DNA from: Tipula vernalis
Lineage: Eukaryota; Arthropoda; Insecta; Diptera; Tipulidae
Assembly: GCA_958295665.1 (NCBI GenBank)
Contig: OY282558.1
Coordinates: 181,018,015 to 181,082,014 of the forward strand
Direction: 5' to 3'
DNA: 64,000 nt
Shown here: piece after piece, positions 44,641-56,031 of the stretch
Layout: every line of letters begins with the position of its first letter
Position numbering within the stretch: position 1 is the first letter of the stretch
The notes under the pieces: generated by a model
Told to the model about the DNA's origin: nothing
Seen by the model: only the letters and a program-made list of their open reading frames with translations
The model's database searches: none
Made by a program: the position numbers and the translations under genes

Positions 44641-46887
44641 CTAATTAGAAAAAAATCGAATTCAATGTCTGTACAAGGGAGCACGACCCTCGAGTGTGTA
44701 TTGCAGTGAACAATCAAATAATGTATTACTATTCCCATTATACTGAAGTTATGAGTAATTAGCTTTTCACATTTCTCGACGAATTAGGTCATCCTTCATT
44801 TTTACTATTTTTGTTTTGCCCCATTCTCAAACAAAAAAAAAATTAGTTTCTAATAATAAGCAGTTTGTGTTAAGTTTTGATTGCATTCGAAACTAAAATA
44901 GAGGGGATTGGACAGTGGAAGAGAAAACTGCCAAACAGATATTCTCAAAAGGGGAACCACGATTTTTTTTTTTTTTTTTTTATGATAAATGTGACAATCC
45001 ATCATCTATCTGTTAACAAAATTTGAAGACAATCGAAACATTGCGTGGGGGTCATTTTAACAAACAACAGTAAACAAAAACTTGTTTGTTTTCCTGGGTA
45101 ATATCAAACTTTTCGAATAAATATTTTTCTACGGTTAATACATCTTGTGAATTGCTTACGGGACGCCCTTATATAATATCATGCCATTAGGGCTGAGAGA
45201 TTGAGGAGAGAGGATGTAGGAGTTACATAAAATTTAATACTATGCGACAAGGAGGCGAGTTATCGGTCACAAAAAATAATTGAATTTGTTCTGATTTTGT
45301 ATTGTTTGTGTTTTATTTGTTTGTATTACTCGAACGGTCCACAGCGATGATCCGAACAGACTAAAGGGGTAACCAGCAAATCAGTAAGAATCCTAACAGA
45401 ATTTAACGAAATTATTTCCTTACAGAATATTTGACATACCGGCCACCGAAACCGTAACAACTGACAAATACAGTATTAAAATTCTAATGTGAATAAAAAA
45501 ATTTATTATTTTTAAGAAAAGTGTGCTTTGAAAATGTTGATGTATTCTGACAGATCCTTCAGTTTGCACGTTAATTTTCGCTCTATTAAGTGACAGCTGA
45601 ACTGAACGAAAAGTTCTTAAAGATTCGCTGGTCAGTAACATGTACTCTCTGTATATCGCGTTCTTACTTAAAGTTGTAACTGATTTGCTGGTTTCCTCAT
45701 GAAGCATTGAGTAAAGAATTGTATCAGTCATTTCTCTGGACAAACGGTACAAATCTCTGACCAGAATAATTCAAATATTGGGTGTGTGAATATGACTCCG
45801 CCCTTTCTCAATTGGTGGTGTTATTTCTAGTTTGCTGGATCAGATTTCTGGGCACTTTTGAAAATCGTAATCATTATTAATTTAAATTTCACATAAACCT
45901 TAAAAAACAGTAGCTCAGAGACTAATAAATATAATTAGAGTCAGCTACTTAAAGATTAAAAAAATTTGGTCTGTAATGTACGTTGTCCTGTAATGAATTA
46001 CAATTAATGCCACCTCTAACCAAATGATAAAACGCTAATTAGTTCCTAAAATATGAAGTTCGAACCGAAGGGCCAATAAATTAAGAAGACAAAAAATTAA
46101 GACAACACATCTGTTGGAATATTTGAACTGGAAGCTGAATCAAATTTCTCGGGAATCTCTGAATAATATAAATCATAACCAGGCATCCGATTACAACTTG
46201 AATTACAACTTTTACTTAAATTTTAGTGAATCTTTTTATTATTAATAAACGATACATTAGTTAGCACAAAACAACACAACTTCTAGACTACGCGTCGTTA
46301 GATGCTTGATGTTTTCGGAAATCCGGTTAGGTTTCTCAAGGTGTTTCCAAACTAAAACGAATTAATCGATTATTTTATTACGACATACTATTTAATAACC
46401 AACTGGTTCACTTCCTATTCAATGAAACCCAAATTCTTATTTACTTCATAATTAAATTCAAATCAGCCCCTAATAGCCTAAAAATAAATTAAATTGTGCA
46501 TCTGAATTGCAAGGGCAACAAAATAATGACTAAATTTAACAAGCCTTAAAATAATAATCTGCACGGATTATAAATTGTATCACAAGTATTCCAGTAGATC
46601 AACAAAAATAAAGCTGCTTTAATCTTGTGCGGGTTACAGACACCCACCCGAGTAGTCAAAAGTTAGTTGATTATGTTATTAGTGTTGTATATGATAAAGA
46701 TAAAGATTGGTACAAGACGACACAACTTGTGGAAGGCTAAGCCACGCAGGTCCCATGCGACTTCCTGAAAATCAAAATCGAGATTAATTAGTTATTTATG
46801 TTGTATATGATAAAAACAACAAATGTTGTATATGTTGGCATTTGATCTCCTGATACCGTTCCAGTGAGGACAGCTCATAGAAGTTAT
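44641..46887. other. Unassigned stretch
   Basis: No gene can be named. A minus-strand frame at 45752-45420 (110 codons) is more balanced in composition than most (LSREMTDTILYSMLHEETSK) and could be a broken exon or element relic, but no domain is recognisable. A poly(T) run lies near 44965. Confidence 0.35.
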
Positions 46888-46981
46888 CAAAACAGCAATG
46901 GGAGGAAGGCTCCCGTTGCTGAGCCGTTGCTGTGTTAACCATTACCCAATGATTAACACAGCAACGGGTCAGCAACGGGAG
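46888..46981. repeat. Strong hairpin, 29-bp arms
   Basis: CTCCCGTTGCTGAGCCGTTG (start of the arm at 46910-46938) pairs with the inverted arm at 46953-46981 with one mismatch in 29; the loop is 14 bp. Just upstream, CAGCAATGGGAG (about 46893-46904) can pair with the first arm as an alternative partner. The GC content is well above the surroundings. Nearby TGTTGTATATGATAAA occurs at about 46685 and 46799. It may be the core of a small foldback element. Confidence 0.8.
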
Positions 46982-49597
46982 CAACGCTTTGCGGAGCCAG
47001 AAAACAAAATCTTAAAAATTGAAATCTGTCAACCTCAGTTAGCTCTATATAATAGTTTAATTCGTTTTTATAGTGTAGCCAATCACAGCCACCGTTAGTG
47101 ATTGATTCTGCACGATAGCTTCCAAAACCTCTTTGGGTTTATCTCAGCCTTGATATAAATATGGTATACTTGGATTAAAAATCGACTTGATCGACTTGAA
47201 TCGACTTGAACCACTGTTTGGTACTCCACCACTACAAATCGTTTGTAGTGTGTCTCTAACAACATGACTTATCAAGAGAGTGTAGTTCTTAGCAGCAAAA
47301 ATACTGGGGTCCGCCTTACTTCTGTAAGGAAGCACACAATAGTGCCGAAATAGTTTTCAAACAACAAAAAACATTTGTATATACACCCAGTATTTTAGAC
47401 AATAATGTCAATTAAATATTTTGCATCGTTGAATGATTATGCAAGTGGCAACACATGGCACACAATGGAACTGACTGTATATACTACACTGTTATCAGAG
47501 CGCACAAACAAACAAATTTTCTTTTATTTTTCGAAACAATCGAAAATTATTTTTGATAAATTTTCACAGTTAAAAAATTGTATGGTCTGCTACCTTTTGT
47601 TTTGGTTTGTCGTTAACAATTGGATCCTCACGTAAAATTTTTATTGAAAATGTATTGTGTTGAATAGGCAACAATAATCAGTTTAAAAGCATTCTTACTG
47701 AAAGCCAGATTATTGTTAGTTTTTGAGAATCGTAGTAGCTATTTTCGGGAAAATTGCTGTCGCCAAAGGTAATTGTTGAACCGAAATCTTCAAGACGACA
47801 AACGTTCTTCGGTTTAATATAAGTTTAAGTTCTGTTTAGATTTACATCGAGGCGTCATGATCATTAATTGGCCCTTTACAAATAAATCTTAATAAATATC
47901 TGTAATATGTCTCCTTTATAGATAAAAATGAAATGAGTTTATTTTCATTAGCAGATGGATTCGATATCAGGATTCATCTTCGTTCGCTAAATTGAAACGT
48001 TATGTTTTTATTCCAATAAGTTTATAACAATGTGTACATACATAGATTTTGATTATAACACCCTACATAATACATATTATGTTTAATACAACAATATTTA
48101 TTTCAATTAAATTTTTTGAGATGGATGAACATTTTGTATAGAAACTTTGTATTATCCAAATAATGAAAATAAATATTATTTCACACGATAAAACACTTTG
48201 CGAATTTTAGAATCCGGCTAAGCTTCGAAATACAGGAAATCGATTTTCTTATTTTTTTTTAAATATTGTAGATAGAGACATTTGAAATTATTCTCCATGT
48301 TCTTTTTAACGTTTATGGATTATATGTTGATGGTGTTCAAGAAAACCGGCCCAACTCCAAAAATAAATTTTTTTCTTTGTAAACTAATTACCTAATATGT
48401 CACCCACTTTTGGTGCTGAATAAATTTTCCACAATTTGATTTACTTGTGAATCAAATAGTGGAAAATTCATTCGCTTTTTTAGTGGGCGGGAAAATGGGT
48501 GACAGGTCGACGATACAAAAGAAGAGTGGCATATCTGAAAAATCATCATTCAGAAGTGAGTAGCTAAATAAATTTATGTTTATGCAAAACAACGATAAAA
48601 TGAAAACTGAAAAGCGTTAATTTTCTTGTTTTGTCTTTACGCATTAAATAAACACGTATTTATGATCTATCTATCAAGTTAATTTATCTGAGTGTAGCGC
48701 CTCTCAACTTATACAGATTTTCAAAACAACAAATCTTTGGTCTTTATGAAATAATTTTAGTTATTAACATTTGTTAAGTACTGACACAAAAATTCCGGAA
48801 ATTTTTGTTGTAACTCCCAAAATCTATAATGTTATGATACAAATTATAAAACGGAAACAAATATAATTTGATTAATTAATATTAAAACGATACAAAAGAT
48901 TGTTTTGATATGTTTTACAAGTCATCCGAATTTTAATATAATATTCTCACCCAACCGTAATATTGTAAAAACCAATTTTCTTTACAAAATTTATTCATGT
49001 TTTAAATTTTTAATTGCGTTGTTCTACTTAAAAAAAAAAATTAGAAAGAAAGAGAAAAAAAATTTGAATAATCATTATAAACTAATTATCGTGGATAAAA
49101 CGGACCCAAAGTAATAAAAATAAAAATTGAAAATATTTAAAAATTTATCAAATAACCTTAAATAATAATTGTACATAGTTTCTTTGTTTTAAATTGTAAG
49201 ACAATTAAAGCTAATGGTTCTTATAACCTTAAATTTGATGTCATTTTCAATTAACTGAAACGGTTTTTCGTTATCCAAACTAAATTAATATGATAGGTTA
49301 GTCAATTAAAAATATTTGAATGAAAATGAGTACTTCAGCATATTATTAGAAAATGAATACGCCCCTAACTGTTTCTTTAAACAACCAGTAAAATTATTTA
49401 AAAAATTCACAAGAAAATTTGAAAAATGCGACAGACGAAGGGAATATACTCGTACATAATTCGAAATAACATTGTATTGTATTCAGTGATGTGCGAACAA
49501 AAATTGTGGACGGATTTTGCTAGTGATGTTTCCAAAATTTTAATGAACTCACCCTCAATAATTTTAAGAAGAAAAATGAATTATTTGGAATTCACAT
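46982..49597. other. Gene-free stretch
   Basis: No gene supported; only short AT-rich frames. A short tandem of ATCGACTTGA occurs at 47183-47212. Confidence 0.45.
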
Positions 49598-49628
49598 TTC
49601 ATCTTTCAACTCATTCAAACAACTATCA

Positions 49629-50660
49629 ATGCAGCACAACAATAATGAGAATAATACCCCAGGTAGTACGCTGAATTATTCGGTAAATCCACCCTCTGCG
49701 GAGGTAGGCTCAATGGATTCTGGAGTGGGCCACTCACTGCTACCAGAAAACGTGTTTGGAAGAAGGCCTAAACTTGCTAACTCACCACCACCCATAGTTG
49801 GCTACTCCTCCCAAGCAGATAAAGAAAAAGAAATTGATGATCTTAGAAAGAAATGGAACGAAATTCAGAGTTTTACTACCCAGCGGCGATTTTGTGAAGC
49901 TCAAGATAGAAAACGAGGAGCTGAAAAAGGCTCTTCAAACAAAGGTTCCAAAGAAGCCTCTGGCTTTTATAAACAACACTAAAGAACAAGAGTACCATAC
50001 CGATGAAGAGGAACTTGAAAGAGAAACCAGACAATACGCCTGGACGTTAAAAACTAATAAAAAATCAAATAAAAAAAGGAAAGCCGAATCCTCGCCTGAA
50101 GTTGATTATAGGCAACCATCAACTAGTGGAAACATTAGTAATAAATAAAAAACACTGCAACATAACCTGGTACGGGTTATGCCCAAAGAAAATGCGCCTC
50201 CGCCAATCAATATTATCGGCATTACCGATTATGGTAAGGTGCAATCAATACTAAAATCGGTGACAGATAAAGAGTACCGCGTGGTGTCTCTTAACCACAA
50301 CGTATGGAAGATTAACATAGAGCATTGGCAAACAAGCTCAATGAGCAAGGAAACGAATGATACACATACAAAAATAAGAATGACCGCAAAATCAAAGTAA
50401 TGGCTCGAGGGCTTCATCCAACTTGCCCAATTGTAGACATAGTGGCAGATCTAAATCAAAGAGGGCTGCTAATAGAACATGCAGTTAATATTCTTAAAAA
50501 AGAACGGAAAGAAAATGCTCAGGGGAGTAATCAAAACAGGGCTTCCATTGTTAATGCTCACCTTTAATAATAAACAAAAATTGAAGATATTTTCAATATA
50601 CAAGCTATCTTTAGCATGAAAGTTAAGATTGAATCAGTAAGAAAATTGGGACCTATTCCA
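49629..50660 (+). pseudogene. Jockey-type ORF1 remnant
   Basis: Broken gene for the RNA-binding ORF1 protein. The N-terminal low-complexity part is at 49629-49860. After a frameshift come a coiled-coil-like charged stretch and a Lys-rich region (49860-50148; KSNKKRKAESSP). After stops at 50146 follows a PRE_C2HC-like RNA-recognition domain: PPPINIIGITDYGKVQSILK at about 50190 and, in another frame from 50400, MARGLHPTCPIVDIVADL. The zinc knuckles expected after this domain are missing, lost in the deletion that joins ORF1 to the middle of ORF2. Confidence 0.75.
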
Positions 50661-52411
50661 GGAACTTATTAATTTGAATATTGAACTGCAAGTGCCAATT
50701 AAAACACCGACACAGATAGAAGAGGAACTAGAAATATTTAATGATAATATTTAAAAAGCTGCTTGGAAGAGTACTCCTACTAGCCACAAGAATATGAATA
50801 AGGCTCCAAGCTATCCTCTGGAAGTCAGAGAATTGATTCGAGAGAAAAGAAAAGCACGAAAAGGCTGGCAGAGGAATCGTGCACCGCAAAATAAAAAAGT
50901 GCTCAATTTTCTATTTAATAAACTGAAAAACCTAACCAAGGAAATTAAGAACACCACAATCATCTAATACTTAAGTAGTCTAACTGGAGAAAACCATACT
51001 GAGTACTCGCTTTGGAAAGCTACAAAATCTCTGAAGAAACCAAAAATGCAGGTGCCAACTCAAGCGCCAAGCGAAAAGCCACGCTGTTTGCTGAATATCT
51101 GTAATAAACCTTTCACCCTCTGCCTTAACAATCACCAGATCTAAATATAACTCCAGTAAACAAAGTGGTTGAACTGGATATAAGTAAAGTTACACTACAA
51201 GAGCTGAGAGAAGTAAACAACAACTTAAATGCAAGAAAATCTCCTGGATATGATCTAATTACAGGCCAAATAGTTAAAGTATTGCCTGAAAAAGGACTAA
51301 GAAAATTACTCCAGATAATCCAAACAATGTTCAGACTGAAATATGTCCCAAGCCAATGGAAGATAGCAGAGGTTATCATAATACCAAAACCAAATAAACC
51401 AACTAATGACAAAAAATCGTATGGACCGATTTCTTTGTTTCCAATAATTTCAAAAATTTTCGAAAGACTACTGCTGAAGAGGTTAAAATCAATAATAGAA
51501 GAAAGAAGTCTAATTCCTCCACATCAATTTGGATTTAGAGAAAATCACTCCACTGTAGAACAGGTGCATATAGAATTACAAACGTAGTTGAAGATGTGCT
51601 TGAAAAAAAGAAAATATGTTCCAGTATCTTCTTGGATGTAGCTCAGGCTTATGACAAAGTGTGGCATCAAGGACTAGAATTTAAACTGCATCGAGATTTC
51701 CCAAAGCAGTTCTATCAGATTTTAAAATCTTACATAACCGATCGTTATTTCCGGGTTAAATATGAAGGAGAATACTCTGAATTAAATAAAATATCAGCAG
51801 GGATACCGCAAGGCAGCATCCTAGGGCCAGTACTGTATCTTCTCTATACACGAGATCTACCAAATGCTGATGAAACAACGATTTCAACATTCGCTGATGA
51901 TACTGCAATCCTTGTAATTGGTAACACCATAGAAGAAGCGACAAGAAAACTTCAGAGAGCCGCTAACACAGTGAGCAACTGGACGAAAAGGTGGCGAATC
52001 AAGCTGAATGAAGCGAGATATGTAAATGTTAACTTTCAAACCAAAAAGTTAACTGGATACCGGTGGAACTTAACTTGCAACAAGTTCCCCCTGCAAATTC
52101 GAGAAATATCTTGGCATGACTCTCGATGCTAAGTTAAAGTGGAAAGAGCATGTGAAAAAGGAAAAGGAAGAATTAAACATCAAATACAGGAACATGTACA
52201 AGACCACCATTAAAATAATTCAAGGTTTCGAAAATATAGTCATATGTGGCGTAGTGAATGCACCGTGGTACATAAGAAACGAAAAATTTCATAGGGATTT
52301 AAAGATGGAATACGTCAGCGAAGAAATCAAAAGACCCGTGAAACAACATTTGGAGTATCTTAGTCAACACCAAAATAACGAGATCCGTGGTATGCTGGAA
52401 AACACCAATTA
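50661..52411 (+). pseudogene. Jockey-type ORF2 (reverse transcriptase) remnant
   Basis: Broken ORF2. The endonuclease domain is absent. The linker before the RT is readable (YPLEVRELIREKRKARKGWQ near 50815; TEYSLWKATKSLKKP near 51000). RT fingers and palm lie at 51165-51587 (NNLNARKSPGYDLITGQIV, WKIAEVIIIPKP, HQFGFRENHSTVEQ). After a stop and frame change come 51596-52120 with DVAQAYDKVWHQGL, GIPQGSILGPVLY and the active site FADDTAIL. A further shift leads to 52116-52411 with LGMTLDAKLKW-type thumb sequence and VNAPWYIRNEKFHRDL. At least three frame changes and several stops make it inactive. Confidence 0.9.
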
Positions 52412-52704
52412 ATGGCTGTATGATAATCACTTTTTTCCCACTTTTTCAGTGACTAGAAATGACAAACGGAGTGAGAGAAAAAATATATGTATATACAAAA
52501 TATTTGTGAGAGTGAGTGTATACACCATAGATTTGAAAAAAATATAGAAACGTCAAAAAAAAAGTGATAGCTCAATTTTTCTAGCAGTTAATCGAGCAAA
52601 TATAGCAAAAAAAAAGAATTGGATTTGATTCTTTTTTTTGACATTACATACTTTTTTCTGACATTTCTACCAAAGAAAATTTGTGTACAAAGGAAAATAA
52701 TATA

Positions 52705-54729
52705 CAGGTGTCCGGGTTTGGGATGCTGATCCGTCATGGGGTGATTCCTTGGTTCATTCTGAGAAACAAATCGTATGTGGAGGGGAGATCCATTTTGAAT
52801 ATCCTTTGAGATACAGGGTGTTTAAAAAATTTGGTTCAGAAAAAAAGTACACCCAAATATTAAACTGTAACTTCCAAAATATTTATCGGAGAGCAACCAA
52901 CTTAGTCTTATTTGGTTGGTAATCGTATAGGCTATTATTAAGATTTAAGTGGTTATCTTGTATCTGCATCCGTTTGAGAGCTATGGTGATTGAGATTTGA
53001 GTTTTTCTCAAAAAAAACCGTCATAATTTTTTCTTTTGTTTATTTAATTTTAATTTGTCATGATCTCATCCACAATCCCCCAATACATTACTTGTACCCA
53101 CGTGCCATAGTTTTCTTCGTATTCCGTTTATTCTCAATCTAATTAAGAGATGTTATAGTGTTAATATTTTACCAATTTTATTTTGATCTGTAAAACAGTA
53201 GGCGATGATTATCAACTCATTTGTTTAAATGTTGAAAAAACAAAAACTAAATATTTTCAGATTCAGTCATTAGTTTCGAGATATTATCTAGTGTTGTATC
53301 AGTGTTGTGAATCAAAATTTGAATTAATTTAATAAAATTAATATTATAATGGCACAGTTCTCAGGTGAGGAGTACATTGATATCCATTTTGTTTACGGAT
53401 TTTGCGATGGTAATGCAGCACGAGCTCGCAATGAATATCAACTCAGATTTCCAACACGTCGCATTCCTGACGCAAGAGTATTTATAAATATTCATAGGAG
53501 ACTGCCAAATATCGTAACAAGATCGAATACCCGGGCGGAGCCCCATTCAGTATCACCAAACCATTTGGATGTCGACGAAGGTATAATCCGTAATGTAACA
53601 GCAAATCCTTCTATTAGCATAAGGAGGCTCGTTTTACAATTAAACGTCTCTCGCTATCGAATTCATCAAGTATTGCACAAGGGGAATCTTCATCCATACC
53701 ATACAACACCCGTTCAACAACTATTACCGATAGACCGCACTACAAGATTGGAGTTTTGTAATTTGTTGATGGAAAGGAATTTGGACAATGCAAGTTTTGT
53801 GAAACGTATCCTATGGACGGATGAATCTCAATTCACAAGAGATGGCATAACAAACTTTCACAATCTACACACGTGGGCTGCTGAAAATCCTCATTCGAAA
53901 AAACAAATATCATTTCAGCACCGATTCAGTGTAAACGTATGGGCTGGTGTTATTGGCGATAAATTAATTGGACCATTCATATTACCACCTAGATTAAATG
54001 GTGAACGTTATTTACAATTTTTACAAAACGATTTGCCACTTCTTTTTGATGATGTTCCCATTTTAAGTAGATTCTCGCATACATACCAACATGATGGTGC
54101 ACCTTGTCACTACCATAATAATGTTAGGAATTTTTTTAACGAAAATTATCCAAATAATTGGGTTGGAAGAAATGGTCCAATTCATTGGCCTGCAAGATCC
54201 CCCGATCTTACGGTATTGGATTTTTATGTATGGGGAAGGATGAAGGCGCTTGTATACTCCAAAGAAATTGAAACAAAAGAAGAACTTATACAACGAATAC
54301 ATACAGCAGCACAACAGATAAAGGAAGAATTACCAAGAATTGAAATAACCAAAGGCATACTTAAACAAAAGAAAAAATTATAACGGTTTTTTTTGAGAAA
54401 AACTCGATTTTATAAAAAACAAATATTTTTTTTTTACTTTAAATCACCATAGCTCTCAAACGGATGCAGATACAAGATAACCACTCAAACCTTAATAATA
54501 GCCTATACGATTACCAACCAAATAAGACTAAGTTGGTTGCTCTCCGATAAATATTTTGGAAGTTACAGTTTAATATTTGGGTGTACTTTTTTTCTGAACC
54601 AAATTTTTTAAACACCCTGTATCTCAAAGGATATCAAAAATGGATCTCTCCTCCACATACGATTTGTTTCTCAGAATGAACCAAGGAATCACCCCATGAC
54701 GGATCAGCATCCCAAACCCGGACACCCTG
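52705..54729 (+). mobile_element. DD41D Tc1/mariner-type transposon, copy 2
   Basis: Both ends are present: CAGGTGTCCGGGTTTGGG at 52705 and the inverted CAGGGTGTCCGGGTTTGGG ending at 54729, with TA at 52703-52704 and 54730-54731. It is 2,025 bp, opposite in orientation to copy 1. The left inverted repeat has lost about 40 bp around 52990. A 120-bp deletion relative to copy 1 has removed the end of the transposase gene and the start of the right inverted repeat. Confidence 0.95.
53349..54383 (+). CDS. DD41D transposase with altered C-terminus
   Basis: 344 codons, nearly identical to the 347-residue protein at 14342-15385 over the first 339 positions. D158, D249 and D291 and the WTDESQF, HDGAPCHYH and SPDLTVLDFYVWG motifs are all kept. 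The last codons differ: a 120-bp deletion fuses GILK to QKKKL, read from the inverted repeat, instead of GILKRILACIQS. The loss lies after the catalytic core, so activity might persist. Substitutions between copies include R70P (near SVSPNHLD), Y255H and R232L. A start at the first ATG is supported by identity with copy 1. Confidence 0.92.
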   Translation: MAQFSGEEYIDIHFVYGFCDGNAARARNEYQLRFPTRRIPDARVFINIHRRLPNIVTRSNTRAEPHSVSPNHLDVDEGIIRNVTANPSISIRRLVLQLNVSRYRIHQVLHKGNLHPYHTTPVQQLLPIDRTTRLEFCNLLMERNLDNASFVKRILWTDESQFTRDGITNFHNLHTWAAENPHSKKQISFQHRFSVNVWAGVIGDKLIGPFILPPRLNGERYLQFLQNDLPLLFDDVPILSRFSHTYQHDGAPCHYHNNVRNFFNENYPNNWVGRNGPIHWPARSPDLTVLDFYVWGRMKALVYSKEIETKEELIQRIHTAAQQIKEELPRIEITKGILKQKKKL

Positions 54730-55019
54730 TATAAATTAACTTAACATATAAATTATGTCGCTGCAATTAATTGCGGCAGCTAATAAAAAATTTATTATGC
54801 GCGGGCCTGATATTTCTTACGTATACTATTTTAACGTATTGTTCTTTAAAAAGGCTATTTCATCGCAAAAAAATCTTGATTCTATTTACATGTTTTGTTT
54901 ATCTGAAACTTCAAAATATTTGCTTATAGTGTTGTCTACACTACCCTTCTCTGTTTCGCTTTACTAGTTTTGCAGCACTTTATTGCACTTGAAAAAAAGT
55001 GAGTATCATACAGCCATTA

Positions 55020-55186
55020 GTGAGACGGCTTCGAAGGACGAAGCCTCTAAATTAAATTAAATTTCAAACATACAGGAAATAGCCAATGGGCTACACCCCT
55101 CTAAACATCAAACTCATTTATTAAAGATAAATTACTAGATGATTGTAAATCAGTTCTAAAAATTCATTTTAAAAAAAAAAAAAAAA
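55020..55186 (+). pseudogene. Jockey ORF2 last codons, 3' UTR and poly(A)
   Basis: Right of the MITE, the frame VRRLRRTKPLN followed by a stop (55020-55055) is the typical C-terminus of Jockey-clade ORF2. It is followed by about 115 bp of 3' untranslated sequence and 16 A residues (55171-55186). A small perfect hairpin GGCTTCG/CGAAGCC is at 55027-55045. Confidence 0.8.
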
Positions 55187-55543
55187 TTCATCTTTAATAT
55201 TAACTCGGTCGCTACCAGGATCTCTTGGAAGAAACATCCACCAAAGAACAGAATTTTTCAGGATTATATGACCCTATATGTTAGGCTTTACGTTTTTACG
55301 TGTTTAAACATAGCTTCCAAAAACGTCTGGCACATATATGTACGAGTAACGACGGGCTTCGATAACAAACGAGTCGGCCGATTTGTGGACTTTTTGATAC
55401 GAATAATTTTTTAAAAATAACGCTCACCGTAATATTCGGTTATTATCTCCCTTCTTTGTTAAAGTTTGTTTTACTACTTGACAATCGGTCACAATAACAA
55501 AGTCGCCTTTAGAGAGCTACACGATCGCAAGAGTTTCTAACTC

Positions 55544-55930
55544 TTATGAGTGATATTTACACTCCGCTAACGTAGTTCTGCGACTAAAATATGAAATCGA
55601 ATGTAATGCATTGTCAGGTGCATTAGGGTTATATACTGGAAGGACTGCACTTGACGAAAGTATCTCTTTGATTGTTTCAAACGACTTTAGTTCACGTTCA
55701 CCAAAATTATATTCAATTTCCTTCTTCAACAACGAATATAAAGATGTGGCAATAATTGAAAAATTCTTTACAAAACGTCTAAAGAAACTAGCTAACCTAC
55801 AAATCGCTGCAAATCATGAACGTCTTTCGGAATTGAATATTGCTGAATAACACTTACATGGTTTTCGCTTGAACAATTACCTTCCTTACTAATATCGTAT
55901 CCCAAATATTCAATGGATCTTCGGAGAATT
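55544..55930 (-). pseudogene. Gypsy-type RT thumb and RNase H junction remnant
   Basis: Minus-strand pol fragment of a Ty3/gypsy element. From 55930 leftward it reads LGYDISKEG, DVHDLQRFVG, KNFSIIATSLYSLLKKEIE, then FGERELKSFETIKEILSSS and VYNPNAPDNALHSISYFSRR, covering the RT thumb and connection. The start of RNase H with its first catalytic Asp is deleted between NAPD and SYFSRR. Stops separate parts. It lies directly downstream of the gag fragment at 56032-56856, in the same orientation, so the protease and most of the RT were lost by internal deletion. Confidence 0.8.
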
Positions 55931-56031
55931 TCCATTTAGGAATTTGGATTTCCAAGCAATTGTCATGGATTAATGCAACTACCTTTTGTAGCACTTACAC
56001 CTCTTGGATGGACTTTGTTACATTTAGAACA

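Larger units (their letters stand above)
52412..55017. mobile_element. TA-flanked MITE-like element hosting a DD41D transposon
   Basis: Ends are inverted copies: ATGGCTGTATGATAATCACT at 52412 and, inverted, ATGGCTGTATGATACTCACT ending at 55017, with TA on both sides (52410-52411 and 55018-55019). Without the DD41D element at 52705-54729 it is about 580 bp and noncoding. It is inserted near the end of the Jockey ORF2: the C-terminal RRLRRTKPL of that protein reads on immediately to its right. Confidence 0.85.
49607..55186 (+). mobile_element. Dead Jockey-type non-LTR retrotransposon
   Basis: Plus-strand element from about 49607 to the poly(A) tail at 55171-55186. The 9-bp sequence TTCATCTTT occurs directly before (49598-49606) and directly after (55187-55195), the expected target duplication. 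It carries ORF1 and ORF2 remnants. A MITE-like element (52412-55017) interrupts the end of ORF2; excluding it the element is about 3.0 kb, shorter than a typical Jockey of about 4.5-5 kb, because most of the endonuclease region and part of the RT C-terminal region are deleted. Multiple frameshifts and stops. Confidence 0.85.

Noticed and set aside
45420..45752. 110-codon minus-strand frame with balanced composition
   Set aside because: No recognisable domain, no conserved neighbours and no splice context that could be read with confidence; noted in the unassigned stretch instead.
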